This document shows, piece after piece, positions 26,785-35,215 of a DNA stretch of 64,000 nt (the first letter of the stretch is position 1; each line of letters begins with the position of its first letter). The stretch spans positions 22,979 through 86,978 of the forward strand of contig ONPN01000004.1 of assembly GCA_900319695.1 (NCBI GenBank). Direction: 5' to 3'. This DNA is from an uncultured Eubacteriales bacterium. GTDB taxonomy: Bacteria; Bacillota; Clostridia; Oscillospirales; Oscillospiraceae. Both the position numbers and the translations under genes were made by a program. Under the pieces are notes generated by a model. That model made no database searches. It saw nothing but the letters and a program-made list of their open reading frames with translations, and had not been told where the DNA came from.

Positions 26785-27834
26785 ATGAACATGAGAAAAA
26801 CATGCGCGCTCCTGCTTGCCCTGCTGATGTGCCTGTCCCTCTGCGCCTGCGGCAGTTCCAAAAGCAGCGCCCCGGCCATGCGCCAGGACAACGCCTATTA
26901 CGCCCCCATGCCGGAGGCCATGGCGATGGAGGCCGCCTACGACATGGACTATGAAGCGAGCGGCTTTGCGTCCATGAACACCGCCGCGACCGCCGCCAAG
27001 GGGGCGGACGAGAGCGGCGCGCCCGAGGAAAACCCCGAGAAGATCATCTATTCCGGCGAAGCCACGGTCGAGACCACGGAATTTGAGCAGAGCGTCGCGG
27101 CACTTGAAAAGATGATCGAAGACTGCGGCGGCTTCATCGAGTCGAGCTCCGTCAACGGCAATAACTACTACGACAGCTCCCGCGGCTACACCTCCCGCCG
27201 CACGGCGACCTATACCCTGCGCATCCCGAGCGCGAAGTTTGCCGGGCTCATGACCAGCCTCTCCTCCATCGGCAACGTCCCCTATACCCACACCTACACC
27301 GAGAACGTCACCGCCCAGTACTACGATGTCCAGGCGCGGCTGACCGCTCTGAAGGCGCAGGAGACCCGGCTCCTCGAGATGATGGAGATGGCGGAGACGG
27401 TGGAGGACATCATCACCATCGAGGACAAGCTCACCGACGTGCGCTACCGCATCGACTCCTTACAGTCGAGTCTCAACAACTGGGACCGCCGCGTCGCCTA
27501 CAGCAGCCTGAGCGTCACGCTCAAGGAGGTGCAGGTCTACACGCCCGAGACGGTGACGAAGATCACCTACGGTGAGGAGCTCTGGCGCACGTTTACCGGC
27601 GCGATTGAGAATACCGGGGAGTTCTTCAAGGATCTGCTGCTCTTCCTGGTCTCCGCACTGCCGACGCTCGTGATCCTGGCGGCGCTGTTCTTTGTGTTCC
27701 GCCCGCTGCTCAAGAAGCTGAGCGCCCGGAACAAAGAGCGCCGCGCGAAGAGGGCCGCGGAGAGGGCGGCGATCATTGCCGCGAAAAAGGCCGGCATCCA
27801 GGACGCAAAGATTGAGGAGCAAAAGAAGCCGTAA
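26785..27834 (+). CDS. DUF4349 domain lipoprotein
   Basis: A 349-residue membrane-attached protein. A lipoprotein signal (LLALLMCLSLCAC, lipid Cys at about residue 22) is followed by a Ser/Ala/Met-rich linker and the DUF4349 domain (about residues 85-270), in which TVETTEFEQSVAALEKMIEDCGGFIESS and a coiled segment LTALKAQETRLLEMMEMAETVEDI stand out. A C-terminal TM segment (about residues 288-310) is followed by a very basic tail (KERRAKRAAERAA). The protein is therefore held at both ends of the ectodomain. Family function is unknown. A strong GGAGG lies before the ATG, and a second ATG is two codons in. Confidence 0.85.
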   Translation: MNMRKTCALLLALLMCLSLCACGSSKSSAPAMRQDNAYYAPMPEAMAMEAAYDMDYEASGFASMNTAATAAKGADESGAPEENPEKIIYSGEATVETTEFEQSVAALEKMIEDCGGFIESSSVNGNNYYDSSRGYTSRRTATYTLRIPSAKFAGLMTSLSSIGNVPYTHTYTENVTAQYYDVQARLTALKAQETRLLEMMEMAETVEDIITIEDKLTDVRYRIDSLQSSLNNWDRRVAYSSLSVTLKEVQVYTPETVTKITYGEELWRTFTGAIENTGEFFKDLLLFLVSALPTLVILAALFFVFRPLLKKLSARNKERRAKRAAERAAIIAAKKAGIQDAKIEEQKKP

Positions 27835-27850
27835 CGCGATCATAAGTATG

Positions 27851-27875
27851 GAAGCCGCCTCGGGCGGCTTCTTTT
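27851..27875 (+). terminator. Rho-independent terminator
   Basis: GAAGCCGCC pairs with GGCGGCTTC, followed by TTTTAT, directly after the DUF4349 gene. Confidence 0.85.
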
Positions 27876-27908
27876 ATCAAAACCCTTTCCCTTTCCTCAA
27901 AAAATGTG

Positions 27909-27914
27909 TATAAT
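27909..27914 (+). promoter_or_regulatory. candidate -10 element for the deacetylase-coaX operon
   Basis: A perfect TATAAT preceded by TGTG. No good -35 at 17 bp (TTTCCC). A GTG at 27906 overlaps it and was rejected as a start codon. Confidence 0.45.
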
Positions 27915-27950
27915 AAAGACAACGCTATCAGACACAGAAAAGGACACGGC

Positions 27951-29414
27951 ATGAGAGAGACAGAGGAACGGACAACTCGAAAACGCGGCGGGCACGGCCT
28001 GCTGATCGCCCTGGTGATCTTTGTATGGCTGGCCTTCACGGCGGCAGCCATCCTGTTTGTTGACGGACGCACGGTGCGGTTTTATATCTATGGCGACGAG
28101 GATATGACAGTCGAGTACGGGTCGACCTTTCAAGATCCCGGCGTCTACGCGGTGACAAGCGGGCGGCTCTTCGGCGAGACGGAGAAACATCTGCCCGTGC
28201 AGACCCTTGGCGCGGTGGATACCAATAAGCTCGGCACGTACACCCTGCGATATATGGCGCGTTTCGCCTTTACCGACTTCAGCACCGAGCGGCGCGTCAC
28301 CGTTGTGGACACGACCCCGCCCGTCATCGAGCTCAAGCACATTGAGGGTTACGTGCCCACCTGGATGAGCGGCTACACCGAGGAGGGCTACAGCGCCATC
28401 GACGCGGTGGACGGCGATCTGACCGATCGGGTCGAGAGCGTCAAGCTGGATGACCGCGTGCGCTACACGGTCACGGACAGCGCCGGCAACACGGCGAGCG
28501 TTGAGCGTCTGCTGCCGGATGCCAGCTATCAGACGCCCGTCATCCGGCTTTTAGGCGAGGAGCACCTCGTCATGGACGCGGGGCTCTGGTATGAGGACGC
28601 GGGGGCCGAGCTCACCGACAAGCTGGGGACCGACCTGAGCGACAAGTTGGTTGTTGAGGGCGGCGTCATCCCCTGGATCGCCGGGGACTATCAGATCACC
28701 TACTCCATCACCAACGACTTCGGCGAGACAATCAGCGCGACGAGGACGATAAGTGTTCTCCCGGTGGCACTGCCCGAGGAGGTCACGCCGACGGAGAAGA
28801 CCATCTACCTCACCTTTGACGACGGCCCCGGCCCCTACACCCAGAGGCTCCTGGATGTGCTGGACCGCTACGGCGCGAAGGCCACCTTCTTCGTCACCGA
28901 TCAGGATCCCCGCTACATCGACCTGATCGGAAAAGCCTATAAGGCCGGACACTCCATCGGCGTGCACACGATGAGTCACGACTACTATAAAATATATGCC
29001 AGCGAGCTCGCCTTCTTTGAGGACTTCTTCACCATGGAGGAGATCATCAAACAGCAGACCGGTGAGTATACCCGCCTGTTCCGCTTCCCCGGCGGCAGCT
29101 CCAACACCATCAGCCGCTTCAATGAGGGGATCATGTCCCGCCTCACGCGGGCCATGAACGACATGGGCTATCAGTTCTACGACTGGAACGTCTATTCCGG
29201 CGACGCGGGCGAGACCAGCAAGACCGAGCAGATTGCAAAGAACATCAAGGAGGGCTGCGCCGAGCACCGCGTCTCGGTGGTTTTGCAGCACGACATCAAG
29301 GACTACAGCGTCGCGGCGGTGGAGAGCGTGCTGCAATGGGGCCTCAACAACGGCTACAGCTTCAAGGCCCTGCAGCTCGACAGCCCAACGGCCCACCACG
29401 GGGTGAATAACTAA
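27951..29414 (+). CDS. membrane-anchored polysaccharide deacetylase with Ig-like domains
   Basis: A 487-residue protein starting MRETEERTTRKRG. An N-terminal TM anchor (about residues 18-38) precedes two or three DUF5011-like Ig domains (about residues 45-280; VVDTTPPVIEL, AIDAVDGDLTDRV, DAGAELTDKLGTDL). A C-terminal NodB domain (about residues 285-480) has IYLTFDDGPGPYT with the catalytic and metal Asp pair, the metal ligands HTMSHDY, and RFPGGSS. It probably deacetylates peptidoglycan or another cell-surface amino-glycan outside the membrane. The Ig repeats likely hold the catalytic domain away from the membrane. coaX follows after 12 bp. Confidence 0.88.
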   Translation: MRETEERTTRKRGGHGLLIALVIFVWLAFTAAAILFVDGRTVRFYIYGDEDMTVEYGSTFQDPGVYAVTSGRLFGETEKHLPVQTLGAVDTNKLGTYTLRYMARFAFTDFSTERRVTVVDTTPPVIELKHIEGYVPTWMSGYTEEGYSAIDAVDGDLTDRVESVKLDDRVRYTVTDSAGNTASVERLLPDASYQTPVIRLLGEEHLVMDAGLWYEDAGAELTDKLGTDLSDKLVVEGGVIPWIAGDYQITYSITNDFGETISATRTISVLPVALPEEVTPTEKTIYLTFDDGPGPYTQRLLDVLDRYGAKATFFVTDQDPRYIDLIGKAYKAGHSIGVHTMSHDYYKIYASELAFFEDFFTMEEIIKQQTGEYTRLFRFPGGSSNTISRFNEGIMSRLTRAMNDMGYQFYDWNVYSGDAGETSKTEQIAKNIKEGCAEHRVSVVLQHDIKDYSVAAVESVLQWGLNNGYSFKALQLDSPTAHHGVNN

Positions 29415-29426
29415 GGAGGGGCAGCC

Positions 29427-30194
29427 ATGATATTTGCAATCGACGTGGGCAACACCCACATCGTCATCGGCATGATCGAGGGCGGCGAGATCCGAAACAT
29501 CGTCCGCATCCACACCGATCCCCGCGAGACCGCCACCGAACACATCATCAAGCTGCGCCAGATCACGGACTTCTACGGTCTCGACCCCACGGCGTTTGAG
29601 GGCAGCATCCTGGCCTCCGTGGTGCCGCGCGTGACGGAGCCGCTCAAGCTGGCTCTTGAGACGCTGACCGGAAAGCGCGTGATGCTGGTCGGCCCCGGCA
29701 TCAAGACCGGGTTAAACCTGCGCGTGGACGAGCCGGGCAGCGTGGCCGCCGACCTCATTGTCGGCAGCGTCGCGGCCCTGACGCACTACGGCGCGCCCGC
29801 CATCGTCATCGACATGGGTACCGCCACCACCATGACCGTGGTGGACAAGAATCGCTGCTTCCGCGGGGGCGTGATCTTCCCTGGCGTGAAGCTCTCCTAT
29901 GAGGCTCTCTCCGGCGGGACAAGCCTCCTGCCCGACATCTCCATTCTCCCTCCGAAAAAGGTCATCGGCAGCAACACGGTGGACTGTATGCGCTCCGGCG
30001 CGGTCTTCGGCACGGCGGCCATGATCGACGGCATGCTCGAACGCATGGAAGCAGAGCTCGGCACGCCCTGCACGGTGGTCGCCACCGGGGGCCTTGCCAG
30101 GCATGTGATCCCCTGCTGCAAACGAAAGGACATTGTGATCGACAACGAGCTGCTCCTGCGCGGGCTGTGGGTGCTGTACGAGAAGAATCGGTGA
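29427..30194 (+). CDS. coaX: type III pantothenate kinase
   Basis: A 255-residue CoaX that phosphorylates pantothenate, the first step to CoA. The N-terminal phosphate motif is IFAIDVGNTHIVIG; PGIKTGLNLRVD, VIDMGTATTMTVVD (catalytic Asp region) and FPGVKLSYEALSGGTSLLP are the family motifs. It follows the deacetylase gene with a GGAGGGG site between them, so it is probably in the same transcript. The link to cell-wall modification is probably only operon economy. Confidence 0.96.
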   Translation: MIFAIDVGNTHIVIGMIEGGEIRNIVRIHTDPRETATEHIIKLRQITDFYGLDPTAFEGSILASVVPRVTEPLKLALETLTGKRVMLVGPGIKTGLNLRVDEPGSVAADLIVGSVAALTHYGAPAIVIDMGTATTMTVVDKNRCFRGGVIFPGVKLSYEALSGGTSLLPDISILPPKKVIGSNTVDCMRSGAVFGTAAMIDGMLERMEAELGTPCTVVATGGLARHVIPCCKRKDIVIDNELLLRGLWVLYEKNR

Positions 30195-30204
30195 AGATTG
30201 GCTT

Positions 30205-30235
30205 CGTAGGGGCCGATGCCCTCATCGGCCCGCCG
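30205..30235 (+). repeat. hairpin unit shared with 14022-14052
   Basis: A 31-nt unit, itself a hairpin (GGGCCGATG with CATCGGCCC), identical to the reverse complement of 14022-14052. It lies just downstream of coaX. Confidence 0.75.
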
Positions 30236-30255
30236 TCAGAAAAAAACACGCAGTA

Positions 30256-30287
30256 AAAAGAACGCCTCCGGTCGGAGACGTTCTTTT
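30256..30287. terminator. bidirectional terminator between coaX and the TRAP operon
   Basis: AAAAGAACGCCTCCG pairs with CGGAGACGTTCTTTT around a 2-nt loop between convergent genes, with A- and T-runs at both ends. Confidence 0.88.
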
Positions 30288-30306
30288 GCTATACGTTTAT
30301 TGGGCT

Positions 30307-32337
30307 TTACGCCTTGGCGGCTTTTTTCTCCTTCATGACCTGCACTGCGATCACGGCGGCGACCAGGACGAGGCCGATGCCGTCGGTCAGGAGGCCGGGG
30401 TAAATCAGCATCAGACCACCGGCGGCGACGACGATGCGCAGCAGGGCGGGGATCGTCCCGCGGTAGAAGCCCTCCAGCGCCATGGACAGGGCAAACATGC
30501 CAACCAGGGAGGTCACGACGATGGAGACGACCTCGAGCGCGGTGGTGTCCACAAAGACCATGGCCGGGTTGAGCGCCAGGATGTACGGGATGATGAAGGC
30601 GGCGATGGCGAGCTTGGTCGCGTTGACGCCGGTCTTCATGGGACTGCCGTGGGCAATGGCCGCGCCCGCGTAGGCGGCCAGGGCCACCGGCGGAGTGATG
30701 TCGGCCACGATGCCGAAGTAGAACACGAACATGTGGGCCGCGATGCTGGGGATGCCCATGCGGATCAGCACCGGGGCGCAGGTGGTGGCCATGATGACGT
30801 AGTTTGCGGTGGTGGGCACGCCCATGCCGAGGATGATGCAGGTGAGCATCGTGAGAAACAGTGCCACGATCTTATAGCCGCCGGAGGCCCCGATGATAAT
30901 GGAGATCAGGGACGAGCCGATGCCGGTGGTGGTGATGACGCAGGCGATCACGCCCGCGACCGCGCAGGCCACGCCCACGGTCAGGGTGCTCTTCGCGCCG
31001 TTTTCCAGCGCGTCGATCAGGCGGGAGAAGTCGATGCGATAGCCGTTTTCGTCGGTGAAGCTGATGCGGACGATGCGGGTCTCCGGGTACACCATGCTCA
31101 CCAGCATGGCGAGGCAGGTGGCCGCGATGGCGGCGAAAGCCATGGTGCGAGTCATCAGGAAGTAGACCAGCGCCACCAGCGGCAGGAGCAGGAAGCCCTT
31201 GCGCAGAAAGAGGGGCCAGAACTTCGGCAGCTGCTCGCGCGGGATGCCGGTCAGGCCGTTCTTCTTGGCCTCGATATGGACCATCATAAAGATGCCCGCA
31301 AAGTAGAGGACGGCGGGCAGGATCGCGCGCAGGGCGATGTAGCCGTAGTTGACGACGGTGTCCGGCATGGTAACGTATTCCACCATCAGGAAGGCCGCCG
31401 CCCCCATGATGGGCGGCATGATCTGTCCGCCGGTCGAAGCGGCTGCTTCGACGGCTCCGGCAAACTCCGGCTTGTAGCCGGTTTTCTTCATCATCGGGAT
31501 GGTGACGGAACCGGTGGTCACGGTGTTGCCCACGGAAGAGCCGGACACCATGCCGCACAGCGCCGAGGAGATGACCGCGACCTTCGCCGGGCCGCCGGAG
31601 GACGCGCCCGCGATGGAGTTTGCAAGCTCGATAAAGAACTGGGTGATGCCCGTCTTATCGAGGAACGCGCCGAAGATGACGAACAGCACGATGAAGTTCA
31701 GGCAGGCGCGGATAGGGGTGCCGATGATGCCGTCGGCGGTATAGAAAAGGTTATACACGTTCATGCGCAGGGACTTCTGCGTCATGGCGTAGATGATGAA
31801 TATCGAGGCGACGATCACGATCGGCAGGCCGACAGCACGGCGGCAGGCCTCCAGCGTGACGAGTATGCCGATCACGCCCAGCCAGACCTCCAGCGGCGTC
31901 AGCTTGATGCCGCGGTTGATGATCGTCCGATAGTTGATGACAAAGTAGAGGTAGGCGGCGATCCCCAGCGCCATCAGGATGATGTCGTACCAGGGAATGA
32001 AGTTGACCTTCTTCGGCGCGCTGCGTCTGGCCGGGAAGTTCACGAACACCAGCATCACAATCAGGCCGACGAAGGAGGCGCGCTCCATGCGGATCTCACC
32101 GGGATAGAACAGAAGGAAGACGGCGTACAGGGAGAAAAGCACGAAGAGCAGGCGCACGATGCGGCGCGTTTTGCCCTTGTAGATGCGGACGTTGGCCTCG
32201 CGGTCATACTTTTCCAGAACGGCGGTCGTGTTCTTTTCGATTTCCTCCGGGGTAGCCCCGAAGTCGTCCTTCGCGATCAGCTCCTCATCGTGGAGCTCGT
32301 GCGAGGTTTTTTTATACTCTTTTTCAAACTCGGGCAT
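30307..32337 (-). CDS. TRAP transporter fused permease (TAXI type)
   Basis: A 676-residue membrane protein joining the small DctQ-like and large DctM-like TRAP subunits, as usual for TAXI systems. An N-terminal cytoplasmic stretch (about 75 residues) is followed by roughly 16-18 hydrophobic segments. Motifs include GGQIMPPIMGAAAFLMVEY (about residues 308-326) and GMGVPTTANYVIMATTCAPVL (about residues 501-521). It imports a carboxylate or other organic anion delivered by the binding proteins, driven by an ion gradient. It is the last gene of TAXI2-TAXI1-DUF1850-permease. Confidence 0.93.
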   Translation of the reverse strand: MPEFEKEYKKTSHELHDEELIAKDDFGATPEEIEKNTTAVLEKYDREANVRIYKGKTRRIVRLLFVLFSLYAVFLLFYPGEIRMERASFVGLIVMLVFVNFPARRSAPKKVNFIPWYDIILMALGIAAYLYFVINYRTIINRGIKLTPLEVWLGVIGILVTLEACRRAVGLPIVIVASIFIIYAMTQKSLRMNVYNLFYTADGIIGTPIRACLNFIVLFVIFGAFLDKTGITQFFIELANSIAGASSGGPAKVAVISSALCGMVSGSSVGNTVTTGSVTIPMMKKTGYKPEFAGAVEAAASTGGQIMPPIMGAAAFLMVEYVTMPDTVVNYGYIALRAILPAVLYFAGIFMMVHIEAKKNGLTGIPREQLPKFWPLFLRKGFLLLPLVALVYFLMTRTMAFAAIAATCLAMLVSMVYPETRIVRISFTDENGYRIDFSRLIDALENGAKSTLTVGVACAVAGVIACVITTTGIGSSLISIIIGASGGYKIVALFLTMLTCIILGMGVPTTANYVIMATTCAPVLIRMGIPSIAAHMFVFYFGIVADITPPVALAAYAGAAIAHGSPMKTGVNATKLAIAAFIIPYILALNPAMVFVDTTALEVVSIVVTSLVGMFALSMALEGFYRGTIPALLRIVVAAGGLMLIYPGLLTDGIGLVLVAAVIAVQVMKEKKAAKA

Positions 32338-32350
32338 TTTAACACGCTCC

Positions 32351-32830
32351 TTACCTGACGGAAAAGTGTACCTTCGCGTTTTTTCCGCACAGTTGGTTTA
32401 AGATGATCTTTTCCCCGCCTATCTCCAGGATGTGGTCGTAGACCGTCCCGACGATGTAGGAAAGATCGTTCATTTTCATTTCGATGTTGCCGAGGATCAT
32501 CTCCCCGTTCTCCCCCGTCTCCAGCGTCCAGGAGGGGTCCAGCTCCTCGGCCACACCGGCCCCGAAGCCGTAGTAGACGCAGCCCGTGAGCCAGATCTCT
32601 TTGCCGCGGCGCTGGTAGATCTCGGTCACGTCGCTCTTGTTGACGCTGTGGCGGAAGGTGACGGAGAAGCTGTCCCCGTCAGCCAGGGGGAGTCTTGCGA
32701 AGACGCGGCCGCTGTCCTGATCGGACAGGACCAGCTTCGGCTCTCTCAGAAGGAAGAGCCCTAAGAGGGCAAGCGCGGCGACCACAAGGATCGCCGCGGC
32801 TGCCGTCATGGTTTTAGACTTGAAGTTCAA
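32351..32830 (-). CDS. DUF1850 domain protein
   Basis: A 159-residue protein with one N-terminal TM or signal segment (about residues 8-27) and a small beta-rich extracytoplasmic domain (VFARLPLADGDSFSVTFRHSVNKSDVTE, then VGTVYDHILEIGGEKI). DUF1850 proteins are regularly encoded with TAXI-TRAP transporters, exactly as here, between binding protein and permease. Their biochemical role is not established; an accessory or stabilising role in the transporter is inferred. Confidence 0.85.
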   Translation of the reverse strand: MNFKSKTMTAAAAILVVAALALLGLFLLREPKLVLSDQDSGRVFARLPLADGDSFSVTFRHSVNKSDVTEIYQRRGKEIWLTGCVYYGFGAGVAEELDPSWTLETGENGEMILGNIEMKMNDLSYIVGTVYDHILEIGGEKIILNQLCGKNAKVHFSVR

Positions 32831-32842
32831 GGCCGCTGTGAA

Positions 32843-33799
32843 TTACATCAGGCCGTTCTCGCTGTAGAACTTTGCGGCGCCGTCGTGCCAGGGGATGGAC
32901 ACGCCGGAGATCGCGGTGTTGAGGTCAAGCTCCGCCCCCTTGGCGTGGCCGGCGGTGATGTCGTCCTTGTAGTCGAACAGGCCCTTGACGAAGGCGTAGA
33001 CAGCGTCGGCGGACAGGTCGTTGGAGGCGACGATGGTGGCCATGACCGCGACGGCGGGGACGTCGTCAGCGACGCGGCTGTAGGTGTTGCCGGGGATCAC
33101 GCCATAGTAGTAGAAGCCGTAGTCGGCCTGGAGCTTGTCGGCATGGTCCTTGTCGATGGGCAGGAGGTTGAAGTCAAAGCTGGTGGCCAGCTCGGTGACC
33201 GCGGTGGTGGGGTAGCCCGCCACGACGAAGGCGGCGTCGATGGTGCCGTTCTTCAGGGAGTCGGCGGAGTCGGCAAAGCTCTGGTTGGAGACCTTGATGT
33301 CGTCAAAGCTCAGACCGTAAGCGCCGAGGATCTGCTTGGCGTTGAACTCGGTGCCGGAGCCCGCGTCGCCGACGGAGACGTTCTTGCCGGCCAGCTGCTC
33401 AATGGAGGTGATGTCCTTCTTGGCGAGGATCTGCACATACTCGGGGTAGCAGGAGGCGACAGCAGAGAAGCTGGTGATGGGGTCGCCGTCCGCGAACAGA
33501 TCGGTGCCGGTGTAGGCGTAGTACATAACGTCGTTCTGGACGATGGCGAGCTGGGCTTCGCCGGCGTCCAGCAGCTGGATATTGGCCTTGGAAGCACCGG
33601 TGGACTCAACCTTGAGGTTCAGGGTGTCCTTGAGCTTTTCATTCAGGACGTTGGCGATGACGCCGCTGAAACCGTAGTAGGTGCCGGACGTACCGCCGGT
33701 GGCATAGCTGATCTTGGTGGCGCCGGCCGCGAAAGCGGATGTTCCGACGAGAGCGAAGATCATCACGGTGACAAGCAGGAAAGAAATGAACTTTTTCAT
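32843..33799 (-). CDS. TAXI-family TRAP substrate-binding protein 1 (secreted form)
   Basis: A 318-residue TAXI binding protein. The Sec signal ends near TSAFA-AG, and the mature protein starts ISYATGGTSGTYYGFSGVIAN, the TAXI hallmark. There is no lipobox cysteine, whereas its neighbour paralogue (33983-34933) is a lipoprotein. The two are very similar throughout, differing mainly in the signal region, which points to tandem duplication. Because the transporter needs one binding protein, two versions with different anchoring may serve capture and delivery, or different ligands. Confidence 0.92.
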   Translation of the reverse strand: MKKFISFLLVTVMIFALVGTSAFAAGATKISYATGGTSGTYYGFSGVIANVLNEKLKDTLNLKVESTGASKANIQLLDAGEAQLAIVQNDVMYYAYTGTDLFADGDPITSFSAVASCYPEYVQILAKKDITSIEQLAGKNVSVGDAGSGTEFNAKQILGAYGLSFDDIKVSNQSFADSADSLKNGTIDAAFVVAGYPTTAVTELATSFDFNLLPIDKDHADKLQADYGFYYYGVIPGNTYSRVADDVPAVAVMATIVASNDLSADAVYAFVKGLFDYKDDITAGHAKGAELDLNTAISGVSIPWHDGAAKFYSENGLM

Positions 33800-33875
33800 G
33801 ATTGAACCCTCCGTATTAAAATTTTTCTTTTCCCAAACGTTTCAGGCGTTTTTGCTTTACGCCTGTTGCGTTGTT

Positions 33876-33904
33876 ATAGTACAACCAAAAGTTGATTTTG
33901 GCAA
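33876..33904 (-). promoter_or_regulatory. promoter with CAACTTTTGGTTG operator-like spacer, TAXI 1
   Basis: On the minus strand TTGCCA (33904-33899), 17 bp, TACTAT (33881-33876). The spacer contains the inverted repeat CAACTTTTGGTTG, which is identical in the promoter of the second TAXI gene. Confidence 0.7.
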
Positions 33905-33982
33905 GCCCCTTTTTACGTTTTTACTGTTTTGACAATTTCTGCTTTGGTGCTTTTGCCGGTTTTATGAAATTCACATAAAGAA

Positions 33983-34933
33983 TTACAAGAGACCCTTTTC
34001 CTTATAGAACTTCGCGGCGCCGTCGTGCCAGGGGATGGACACGCCGGAGACGGCGGTGTTGAGGTCAAGCTCGTTGCCCTTGGCGTGGCTGACGGCGATG
34101 TCGGACTTGTAGTCGAACAGGCCCTTGACGAAGGCGTAGATCACGTCGGAAGAGACCTTGTTGGAGGCGACGATGGTGGCCATGACCGCGACGGCGGGCA
34201 CGTCGTCGGCGACAGGGGTATAAGTGCCGCCGGGGATCACGCCGTAGTAGTAGAAGCCGTAGTCGGACTGCAGGGCCTTGGCGTGGGCGTCGTCGATGGG
34301 CAGAAGGTTAAAGTCGAAGTTGGTGGCAAGCTCGGTCACGGCGGTGGTGGGGTAGCCCGCCACGACGAAGGCCGCGTCGATGGTGCCGTTTTTGAGGGCG
34401 TCGGCGGAGTCGGCAAAGCTCTGGTTGGAGACCTTGATGCTGTCAAAGCTCATGCCGTAGGCGCCGAGGATCTGCTTGGCGTTGAACTCGGTGCCGGAGC
34501 CCGCGTCGCCGACGGAGACGTTCTTGCCCGCGAGCTGCTCGATGGAGGTGATGTCCTTGCGCGCAAGGATCTGGACGTACTCGGGGTAGCAGGAGGCGAC
34601 AGCGGAGAAGCCGGTGATGGGTTCGCCGCCCGCGAAGAGGTCGGTGCCGGTGTAGGCGTAGTACATGACGTCGTTCTGGACAATGGCGATGTCAGCGTCG
34701 CCGGAGTCGAGCATCTGGATGTTGGCCTTGGACGCGCCGGTGGACTCGACCTTGAGATTCAGGGTGTTCTTGAGCTTTTCGTTGAGGACGTTGGCGATCA
34801 CGCCGCTGAAGCCGTAGTAGGTGCCGGATGTGCCGCCGGTGGCGTACTTGAGCTCGGTAACGGAAGACTTGCCGCAGGCGCAGAGCGCAAAGATCATCAC
34901 GGCGGCAAGCAGGAGTGCGATAGCTTTCTTCAT
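33983..34933 (-). CDS. TAXI-family TRAP substrate-binding protein 2 (lipoprotein)
   Basis: A 316-residue paralogue of TAXI 1. The signal ends in the lipobox ALCAC (lipid Cys near residue 18-20), so the protein is membrane-anchored. The mature region LKYATGGTSGTYYGFSGVIA through SIPWHDGAAKFYKEKGL is almost the same as TAXI 1. Differences are concentrated at the signal peptide and around residues 225-245 and 265-285. It has its own promoter (35019-35047) carrying the same operator-like spacer. It is probably controlled by the divergent LysR gene. Confidence 0.92.
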   Translation of the reverse strand: MKKAIALLLAAVMIFALCACGKSSVTELKYATGGTSGTYYGFSGVIANVLNEKLKNTLNLKVESTGASKANIQMLDSGDADIAIVQNDVMYYAYTGTDLFAGGEPITGFSAVASCYPEYVQILARKDITSIEQLAGKNVSVGDAGSGTEFNAKQILGAYGMSFDSIKVSNQSFADSADALKNGTIDAAFVVAGYPTTAVTELATNFDFNLLPIDDAHAKALQSDYGFYYYGVIPGGTYTPVADDVPAVAVMATIVASNKVSSDVIYAFVKGLFDYKSDIAVSHAKGNELDLNTAVSGVSIPWHDGAAKFYKEKGLL

Positions 34934-35018
34934 AATGGTAACCTCCGTATTGGATTTTTCTTTTTCTCTTTTGAAAAAATTTTACAGGCGGGACTTGTAT
35001 TACGCCTGTTGTGGTGTT

Positions 35019-35047
35019 ATACTACAACCAAAAGTTGATTTTTACAA
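35019..35047 (-). promoter_or_regulatory. promoter with CAACTTTTGGTTG operator-like spacer, TAXI 2
   Basis: On the minus strand TTGTAA (35047-35042), 17 bp, TAGTAT (35024-35019). The inverted repeat is at 35025-35037. It lies between the TAXI 2 gene and the divergent LysR gene; no other clear element is seen in 34934-35215. Confidence 0.7.
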
Positions 35048-35215
35048 GCCCCCTTTTCTTTTTTTGCCGTTTTGAACATTTTGATCCGTTTACTCTGGTC
35101 AATTTTATGGAAATGAGATAAAGAATTTTGTCGACTTTGACGATTGCCCCGCGTGTTCCCTGGCTTGGAGAACGCCGGGCGAACAACGACTGCGCTTTCA
35201 ACGGAGGTGCGCGAT

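Noticed and set aside
30286-32358. 690-codon plus-strand frame opposite the TRAP permease gene
   Set aside because: Extreme His/Asp/Gly/Arg composition, mirror of the hydrophobic TRAP permease codons; no independent promoter or ribosome-binding site.
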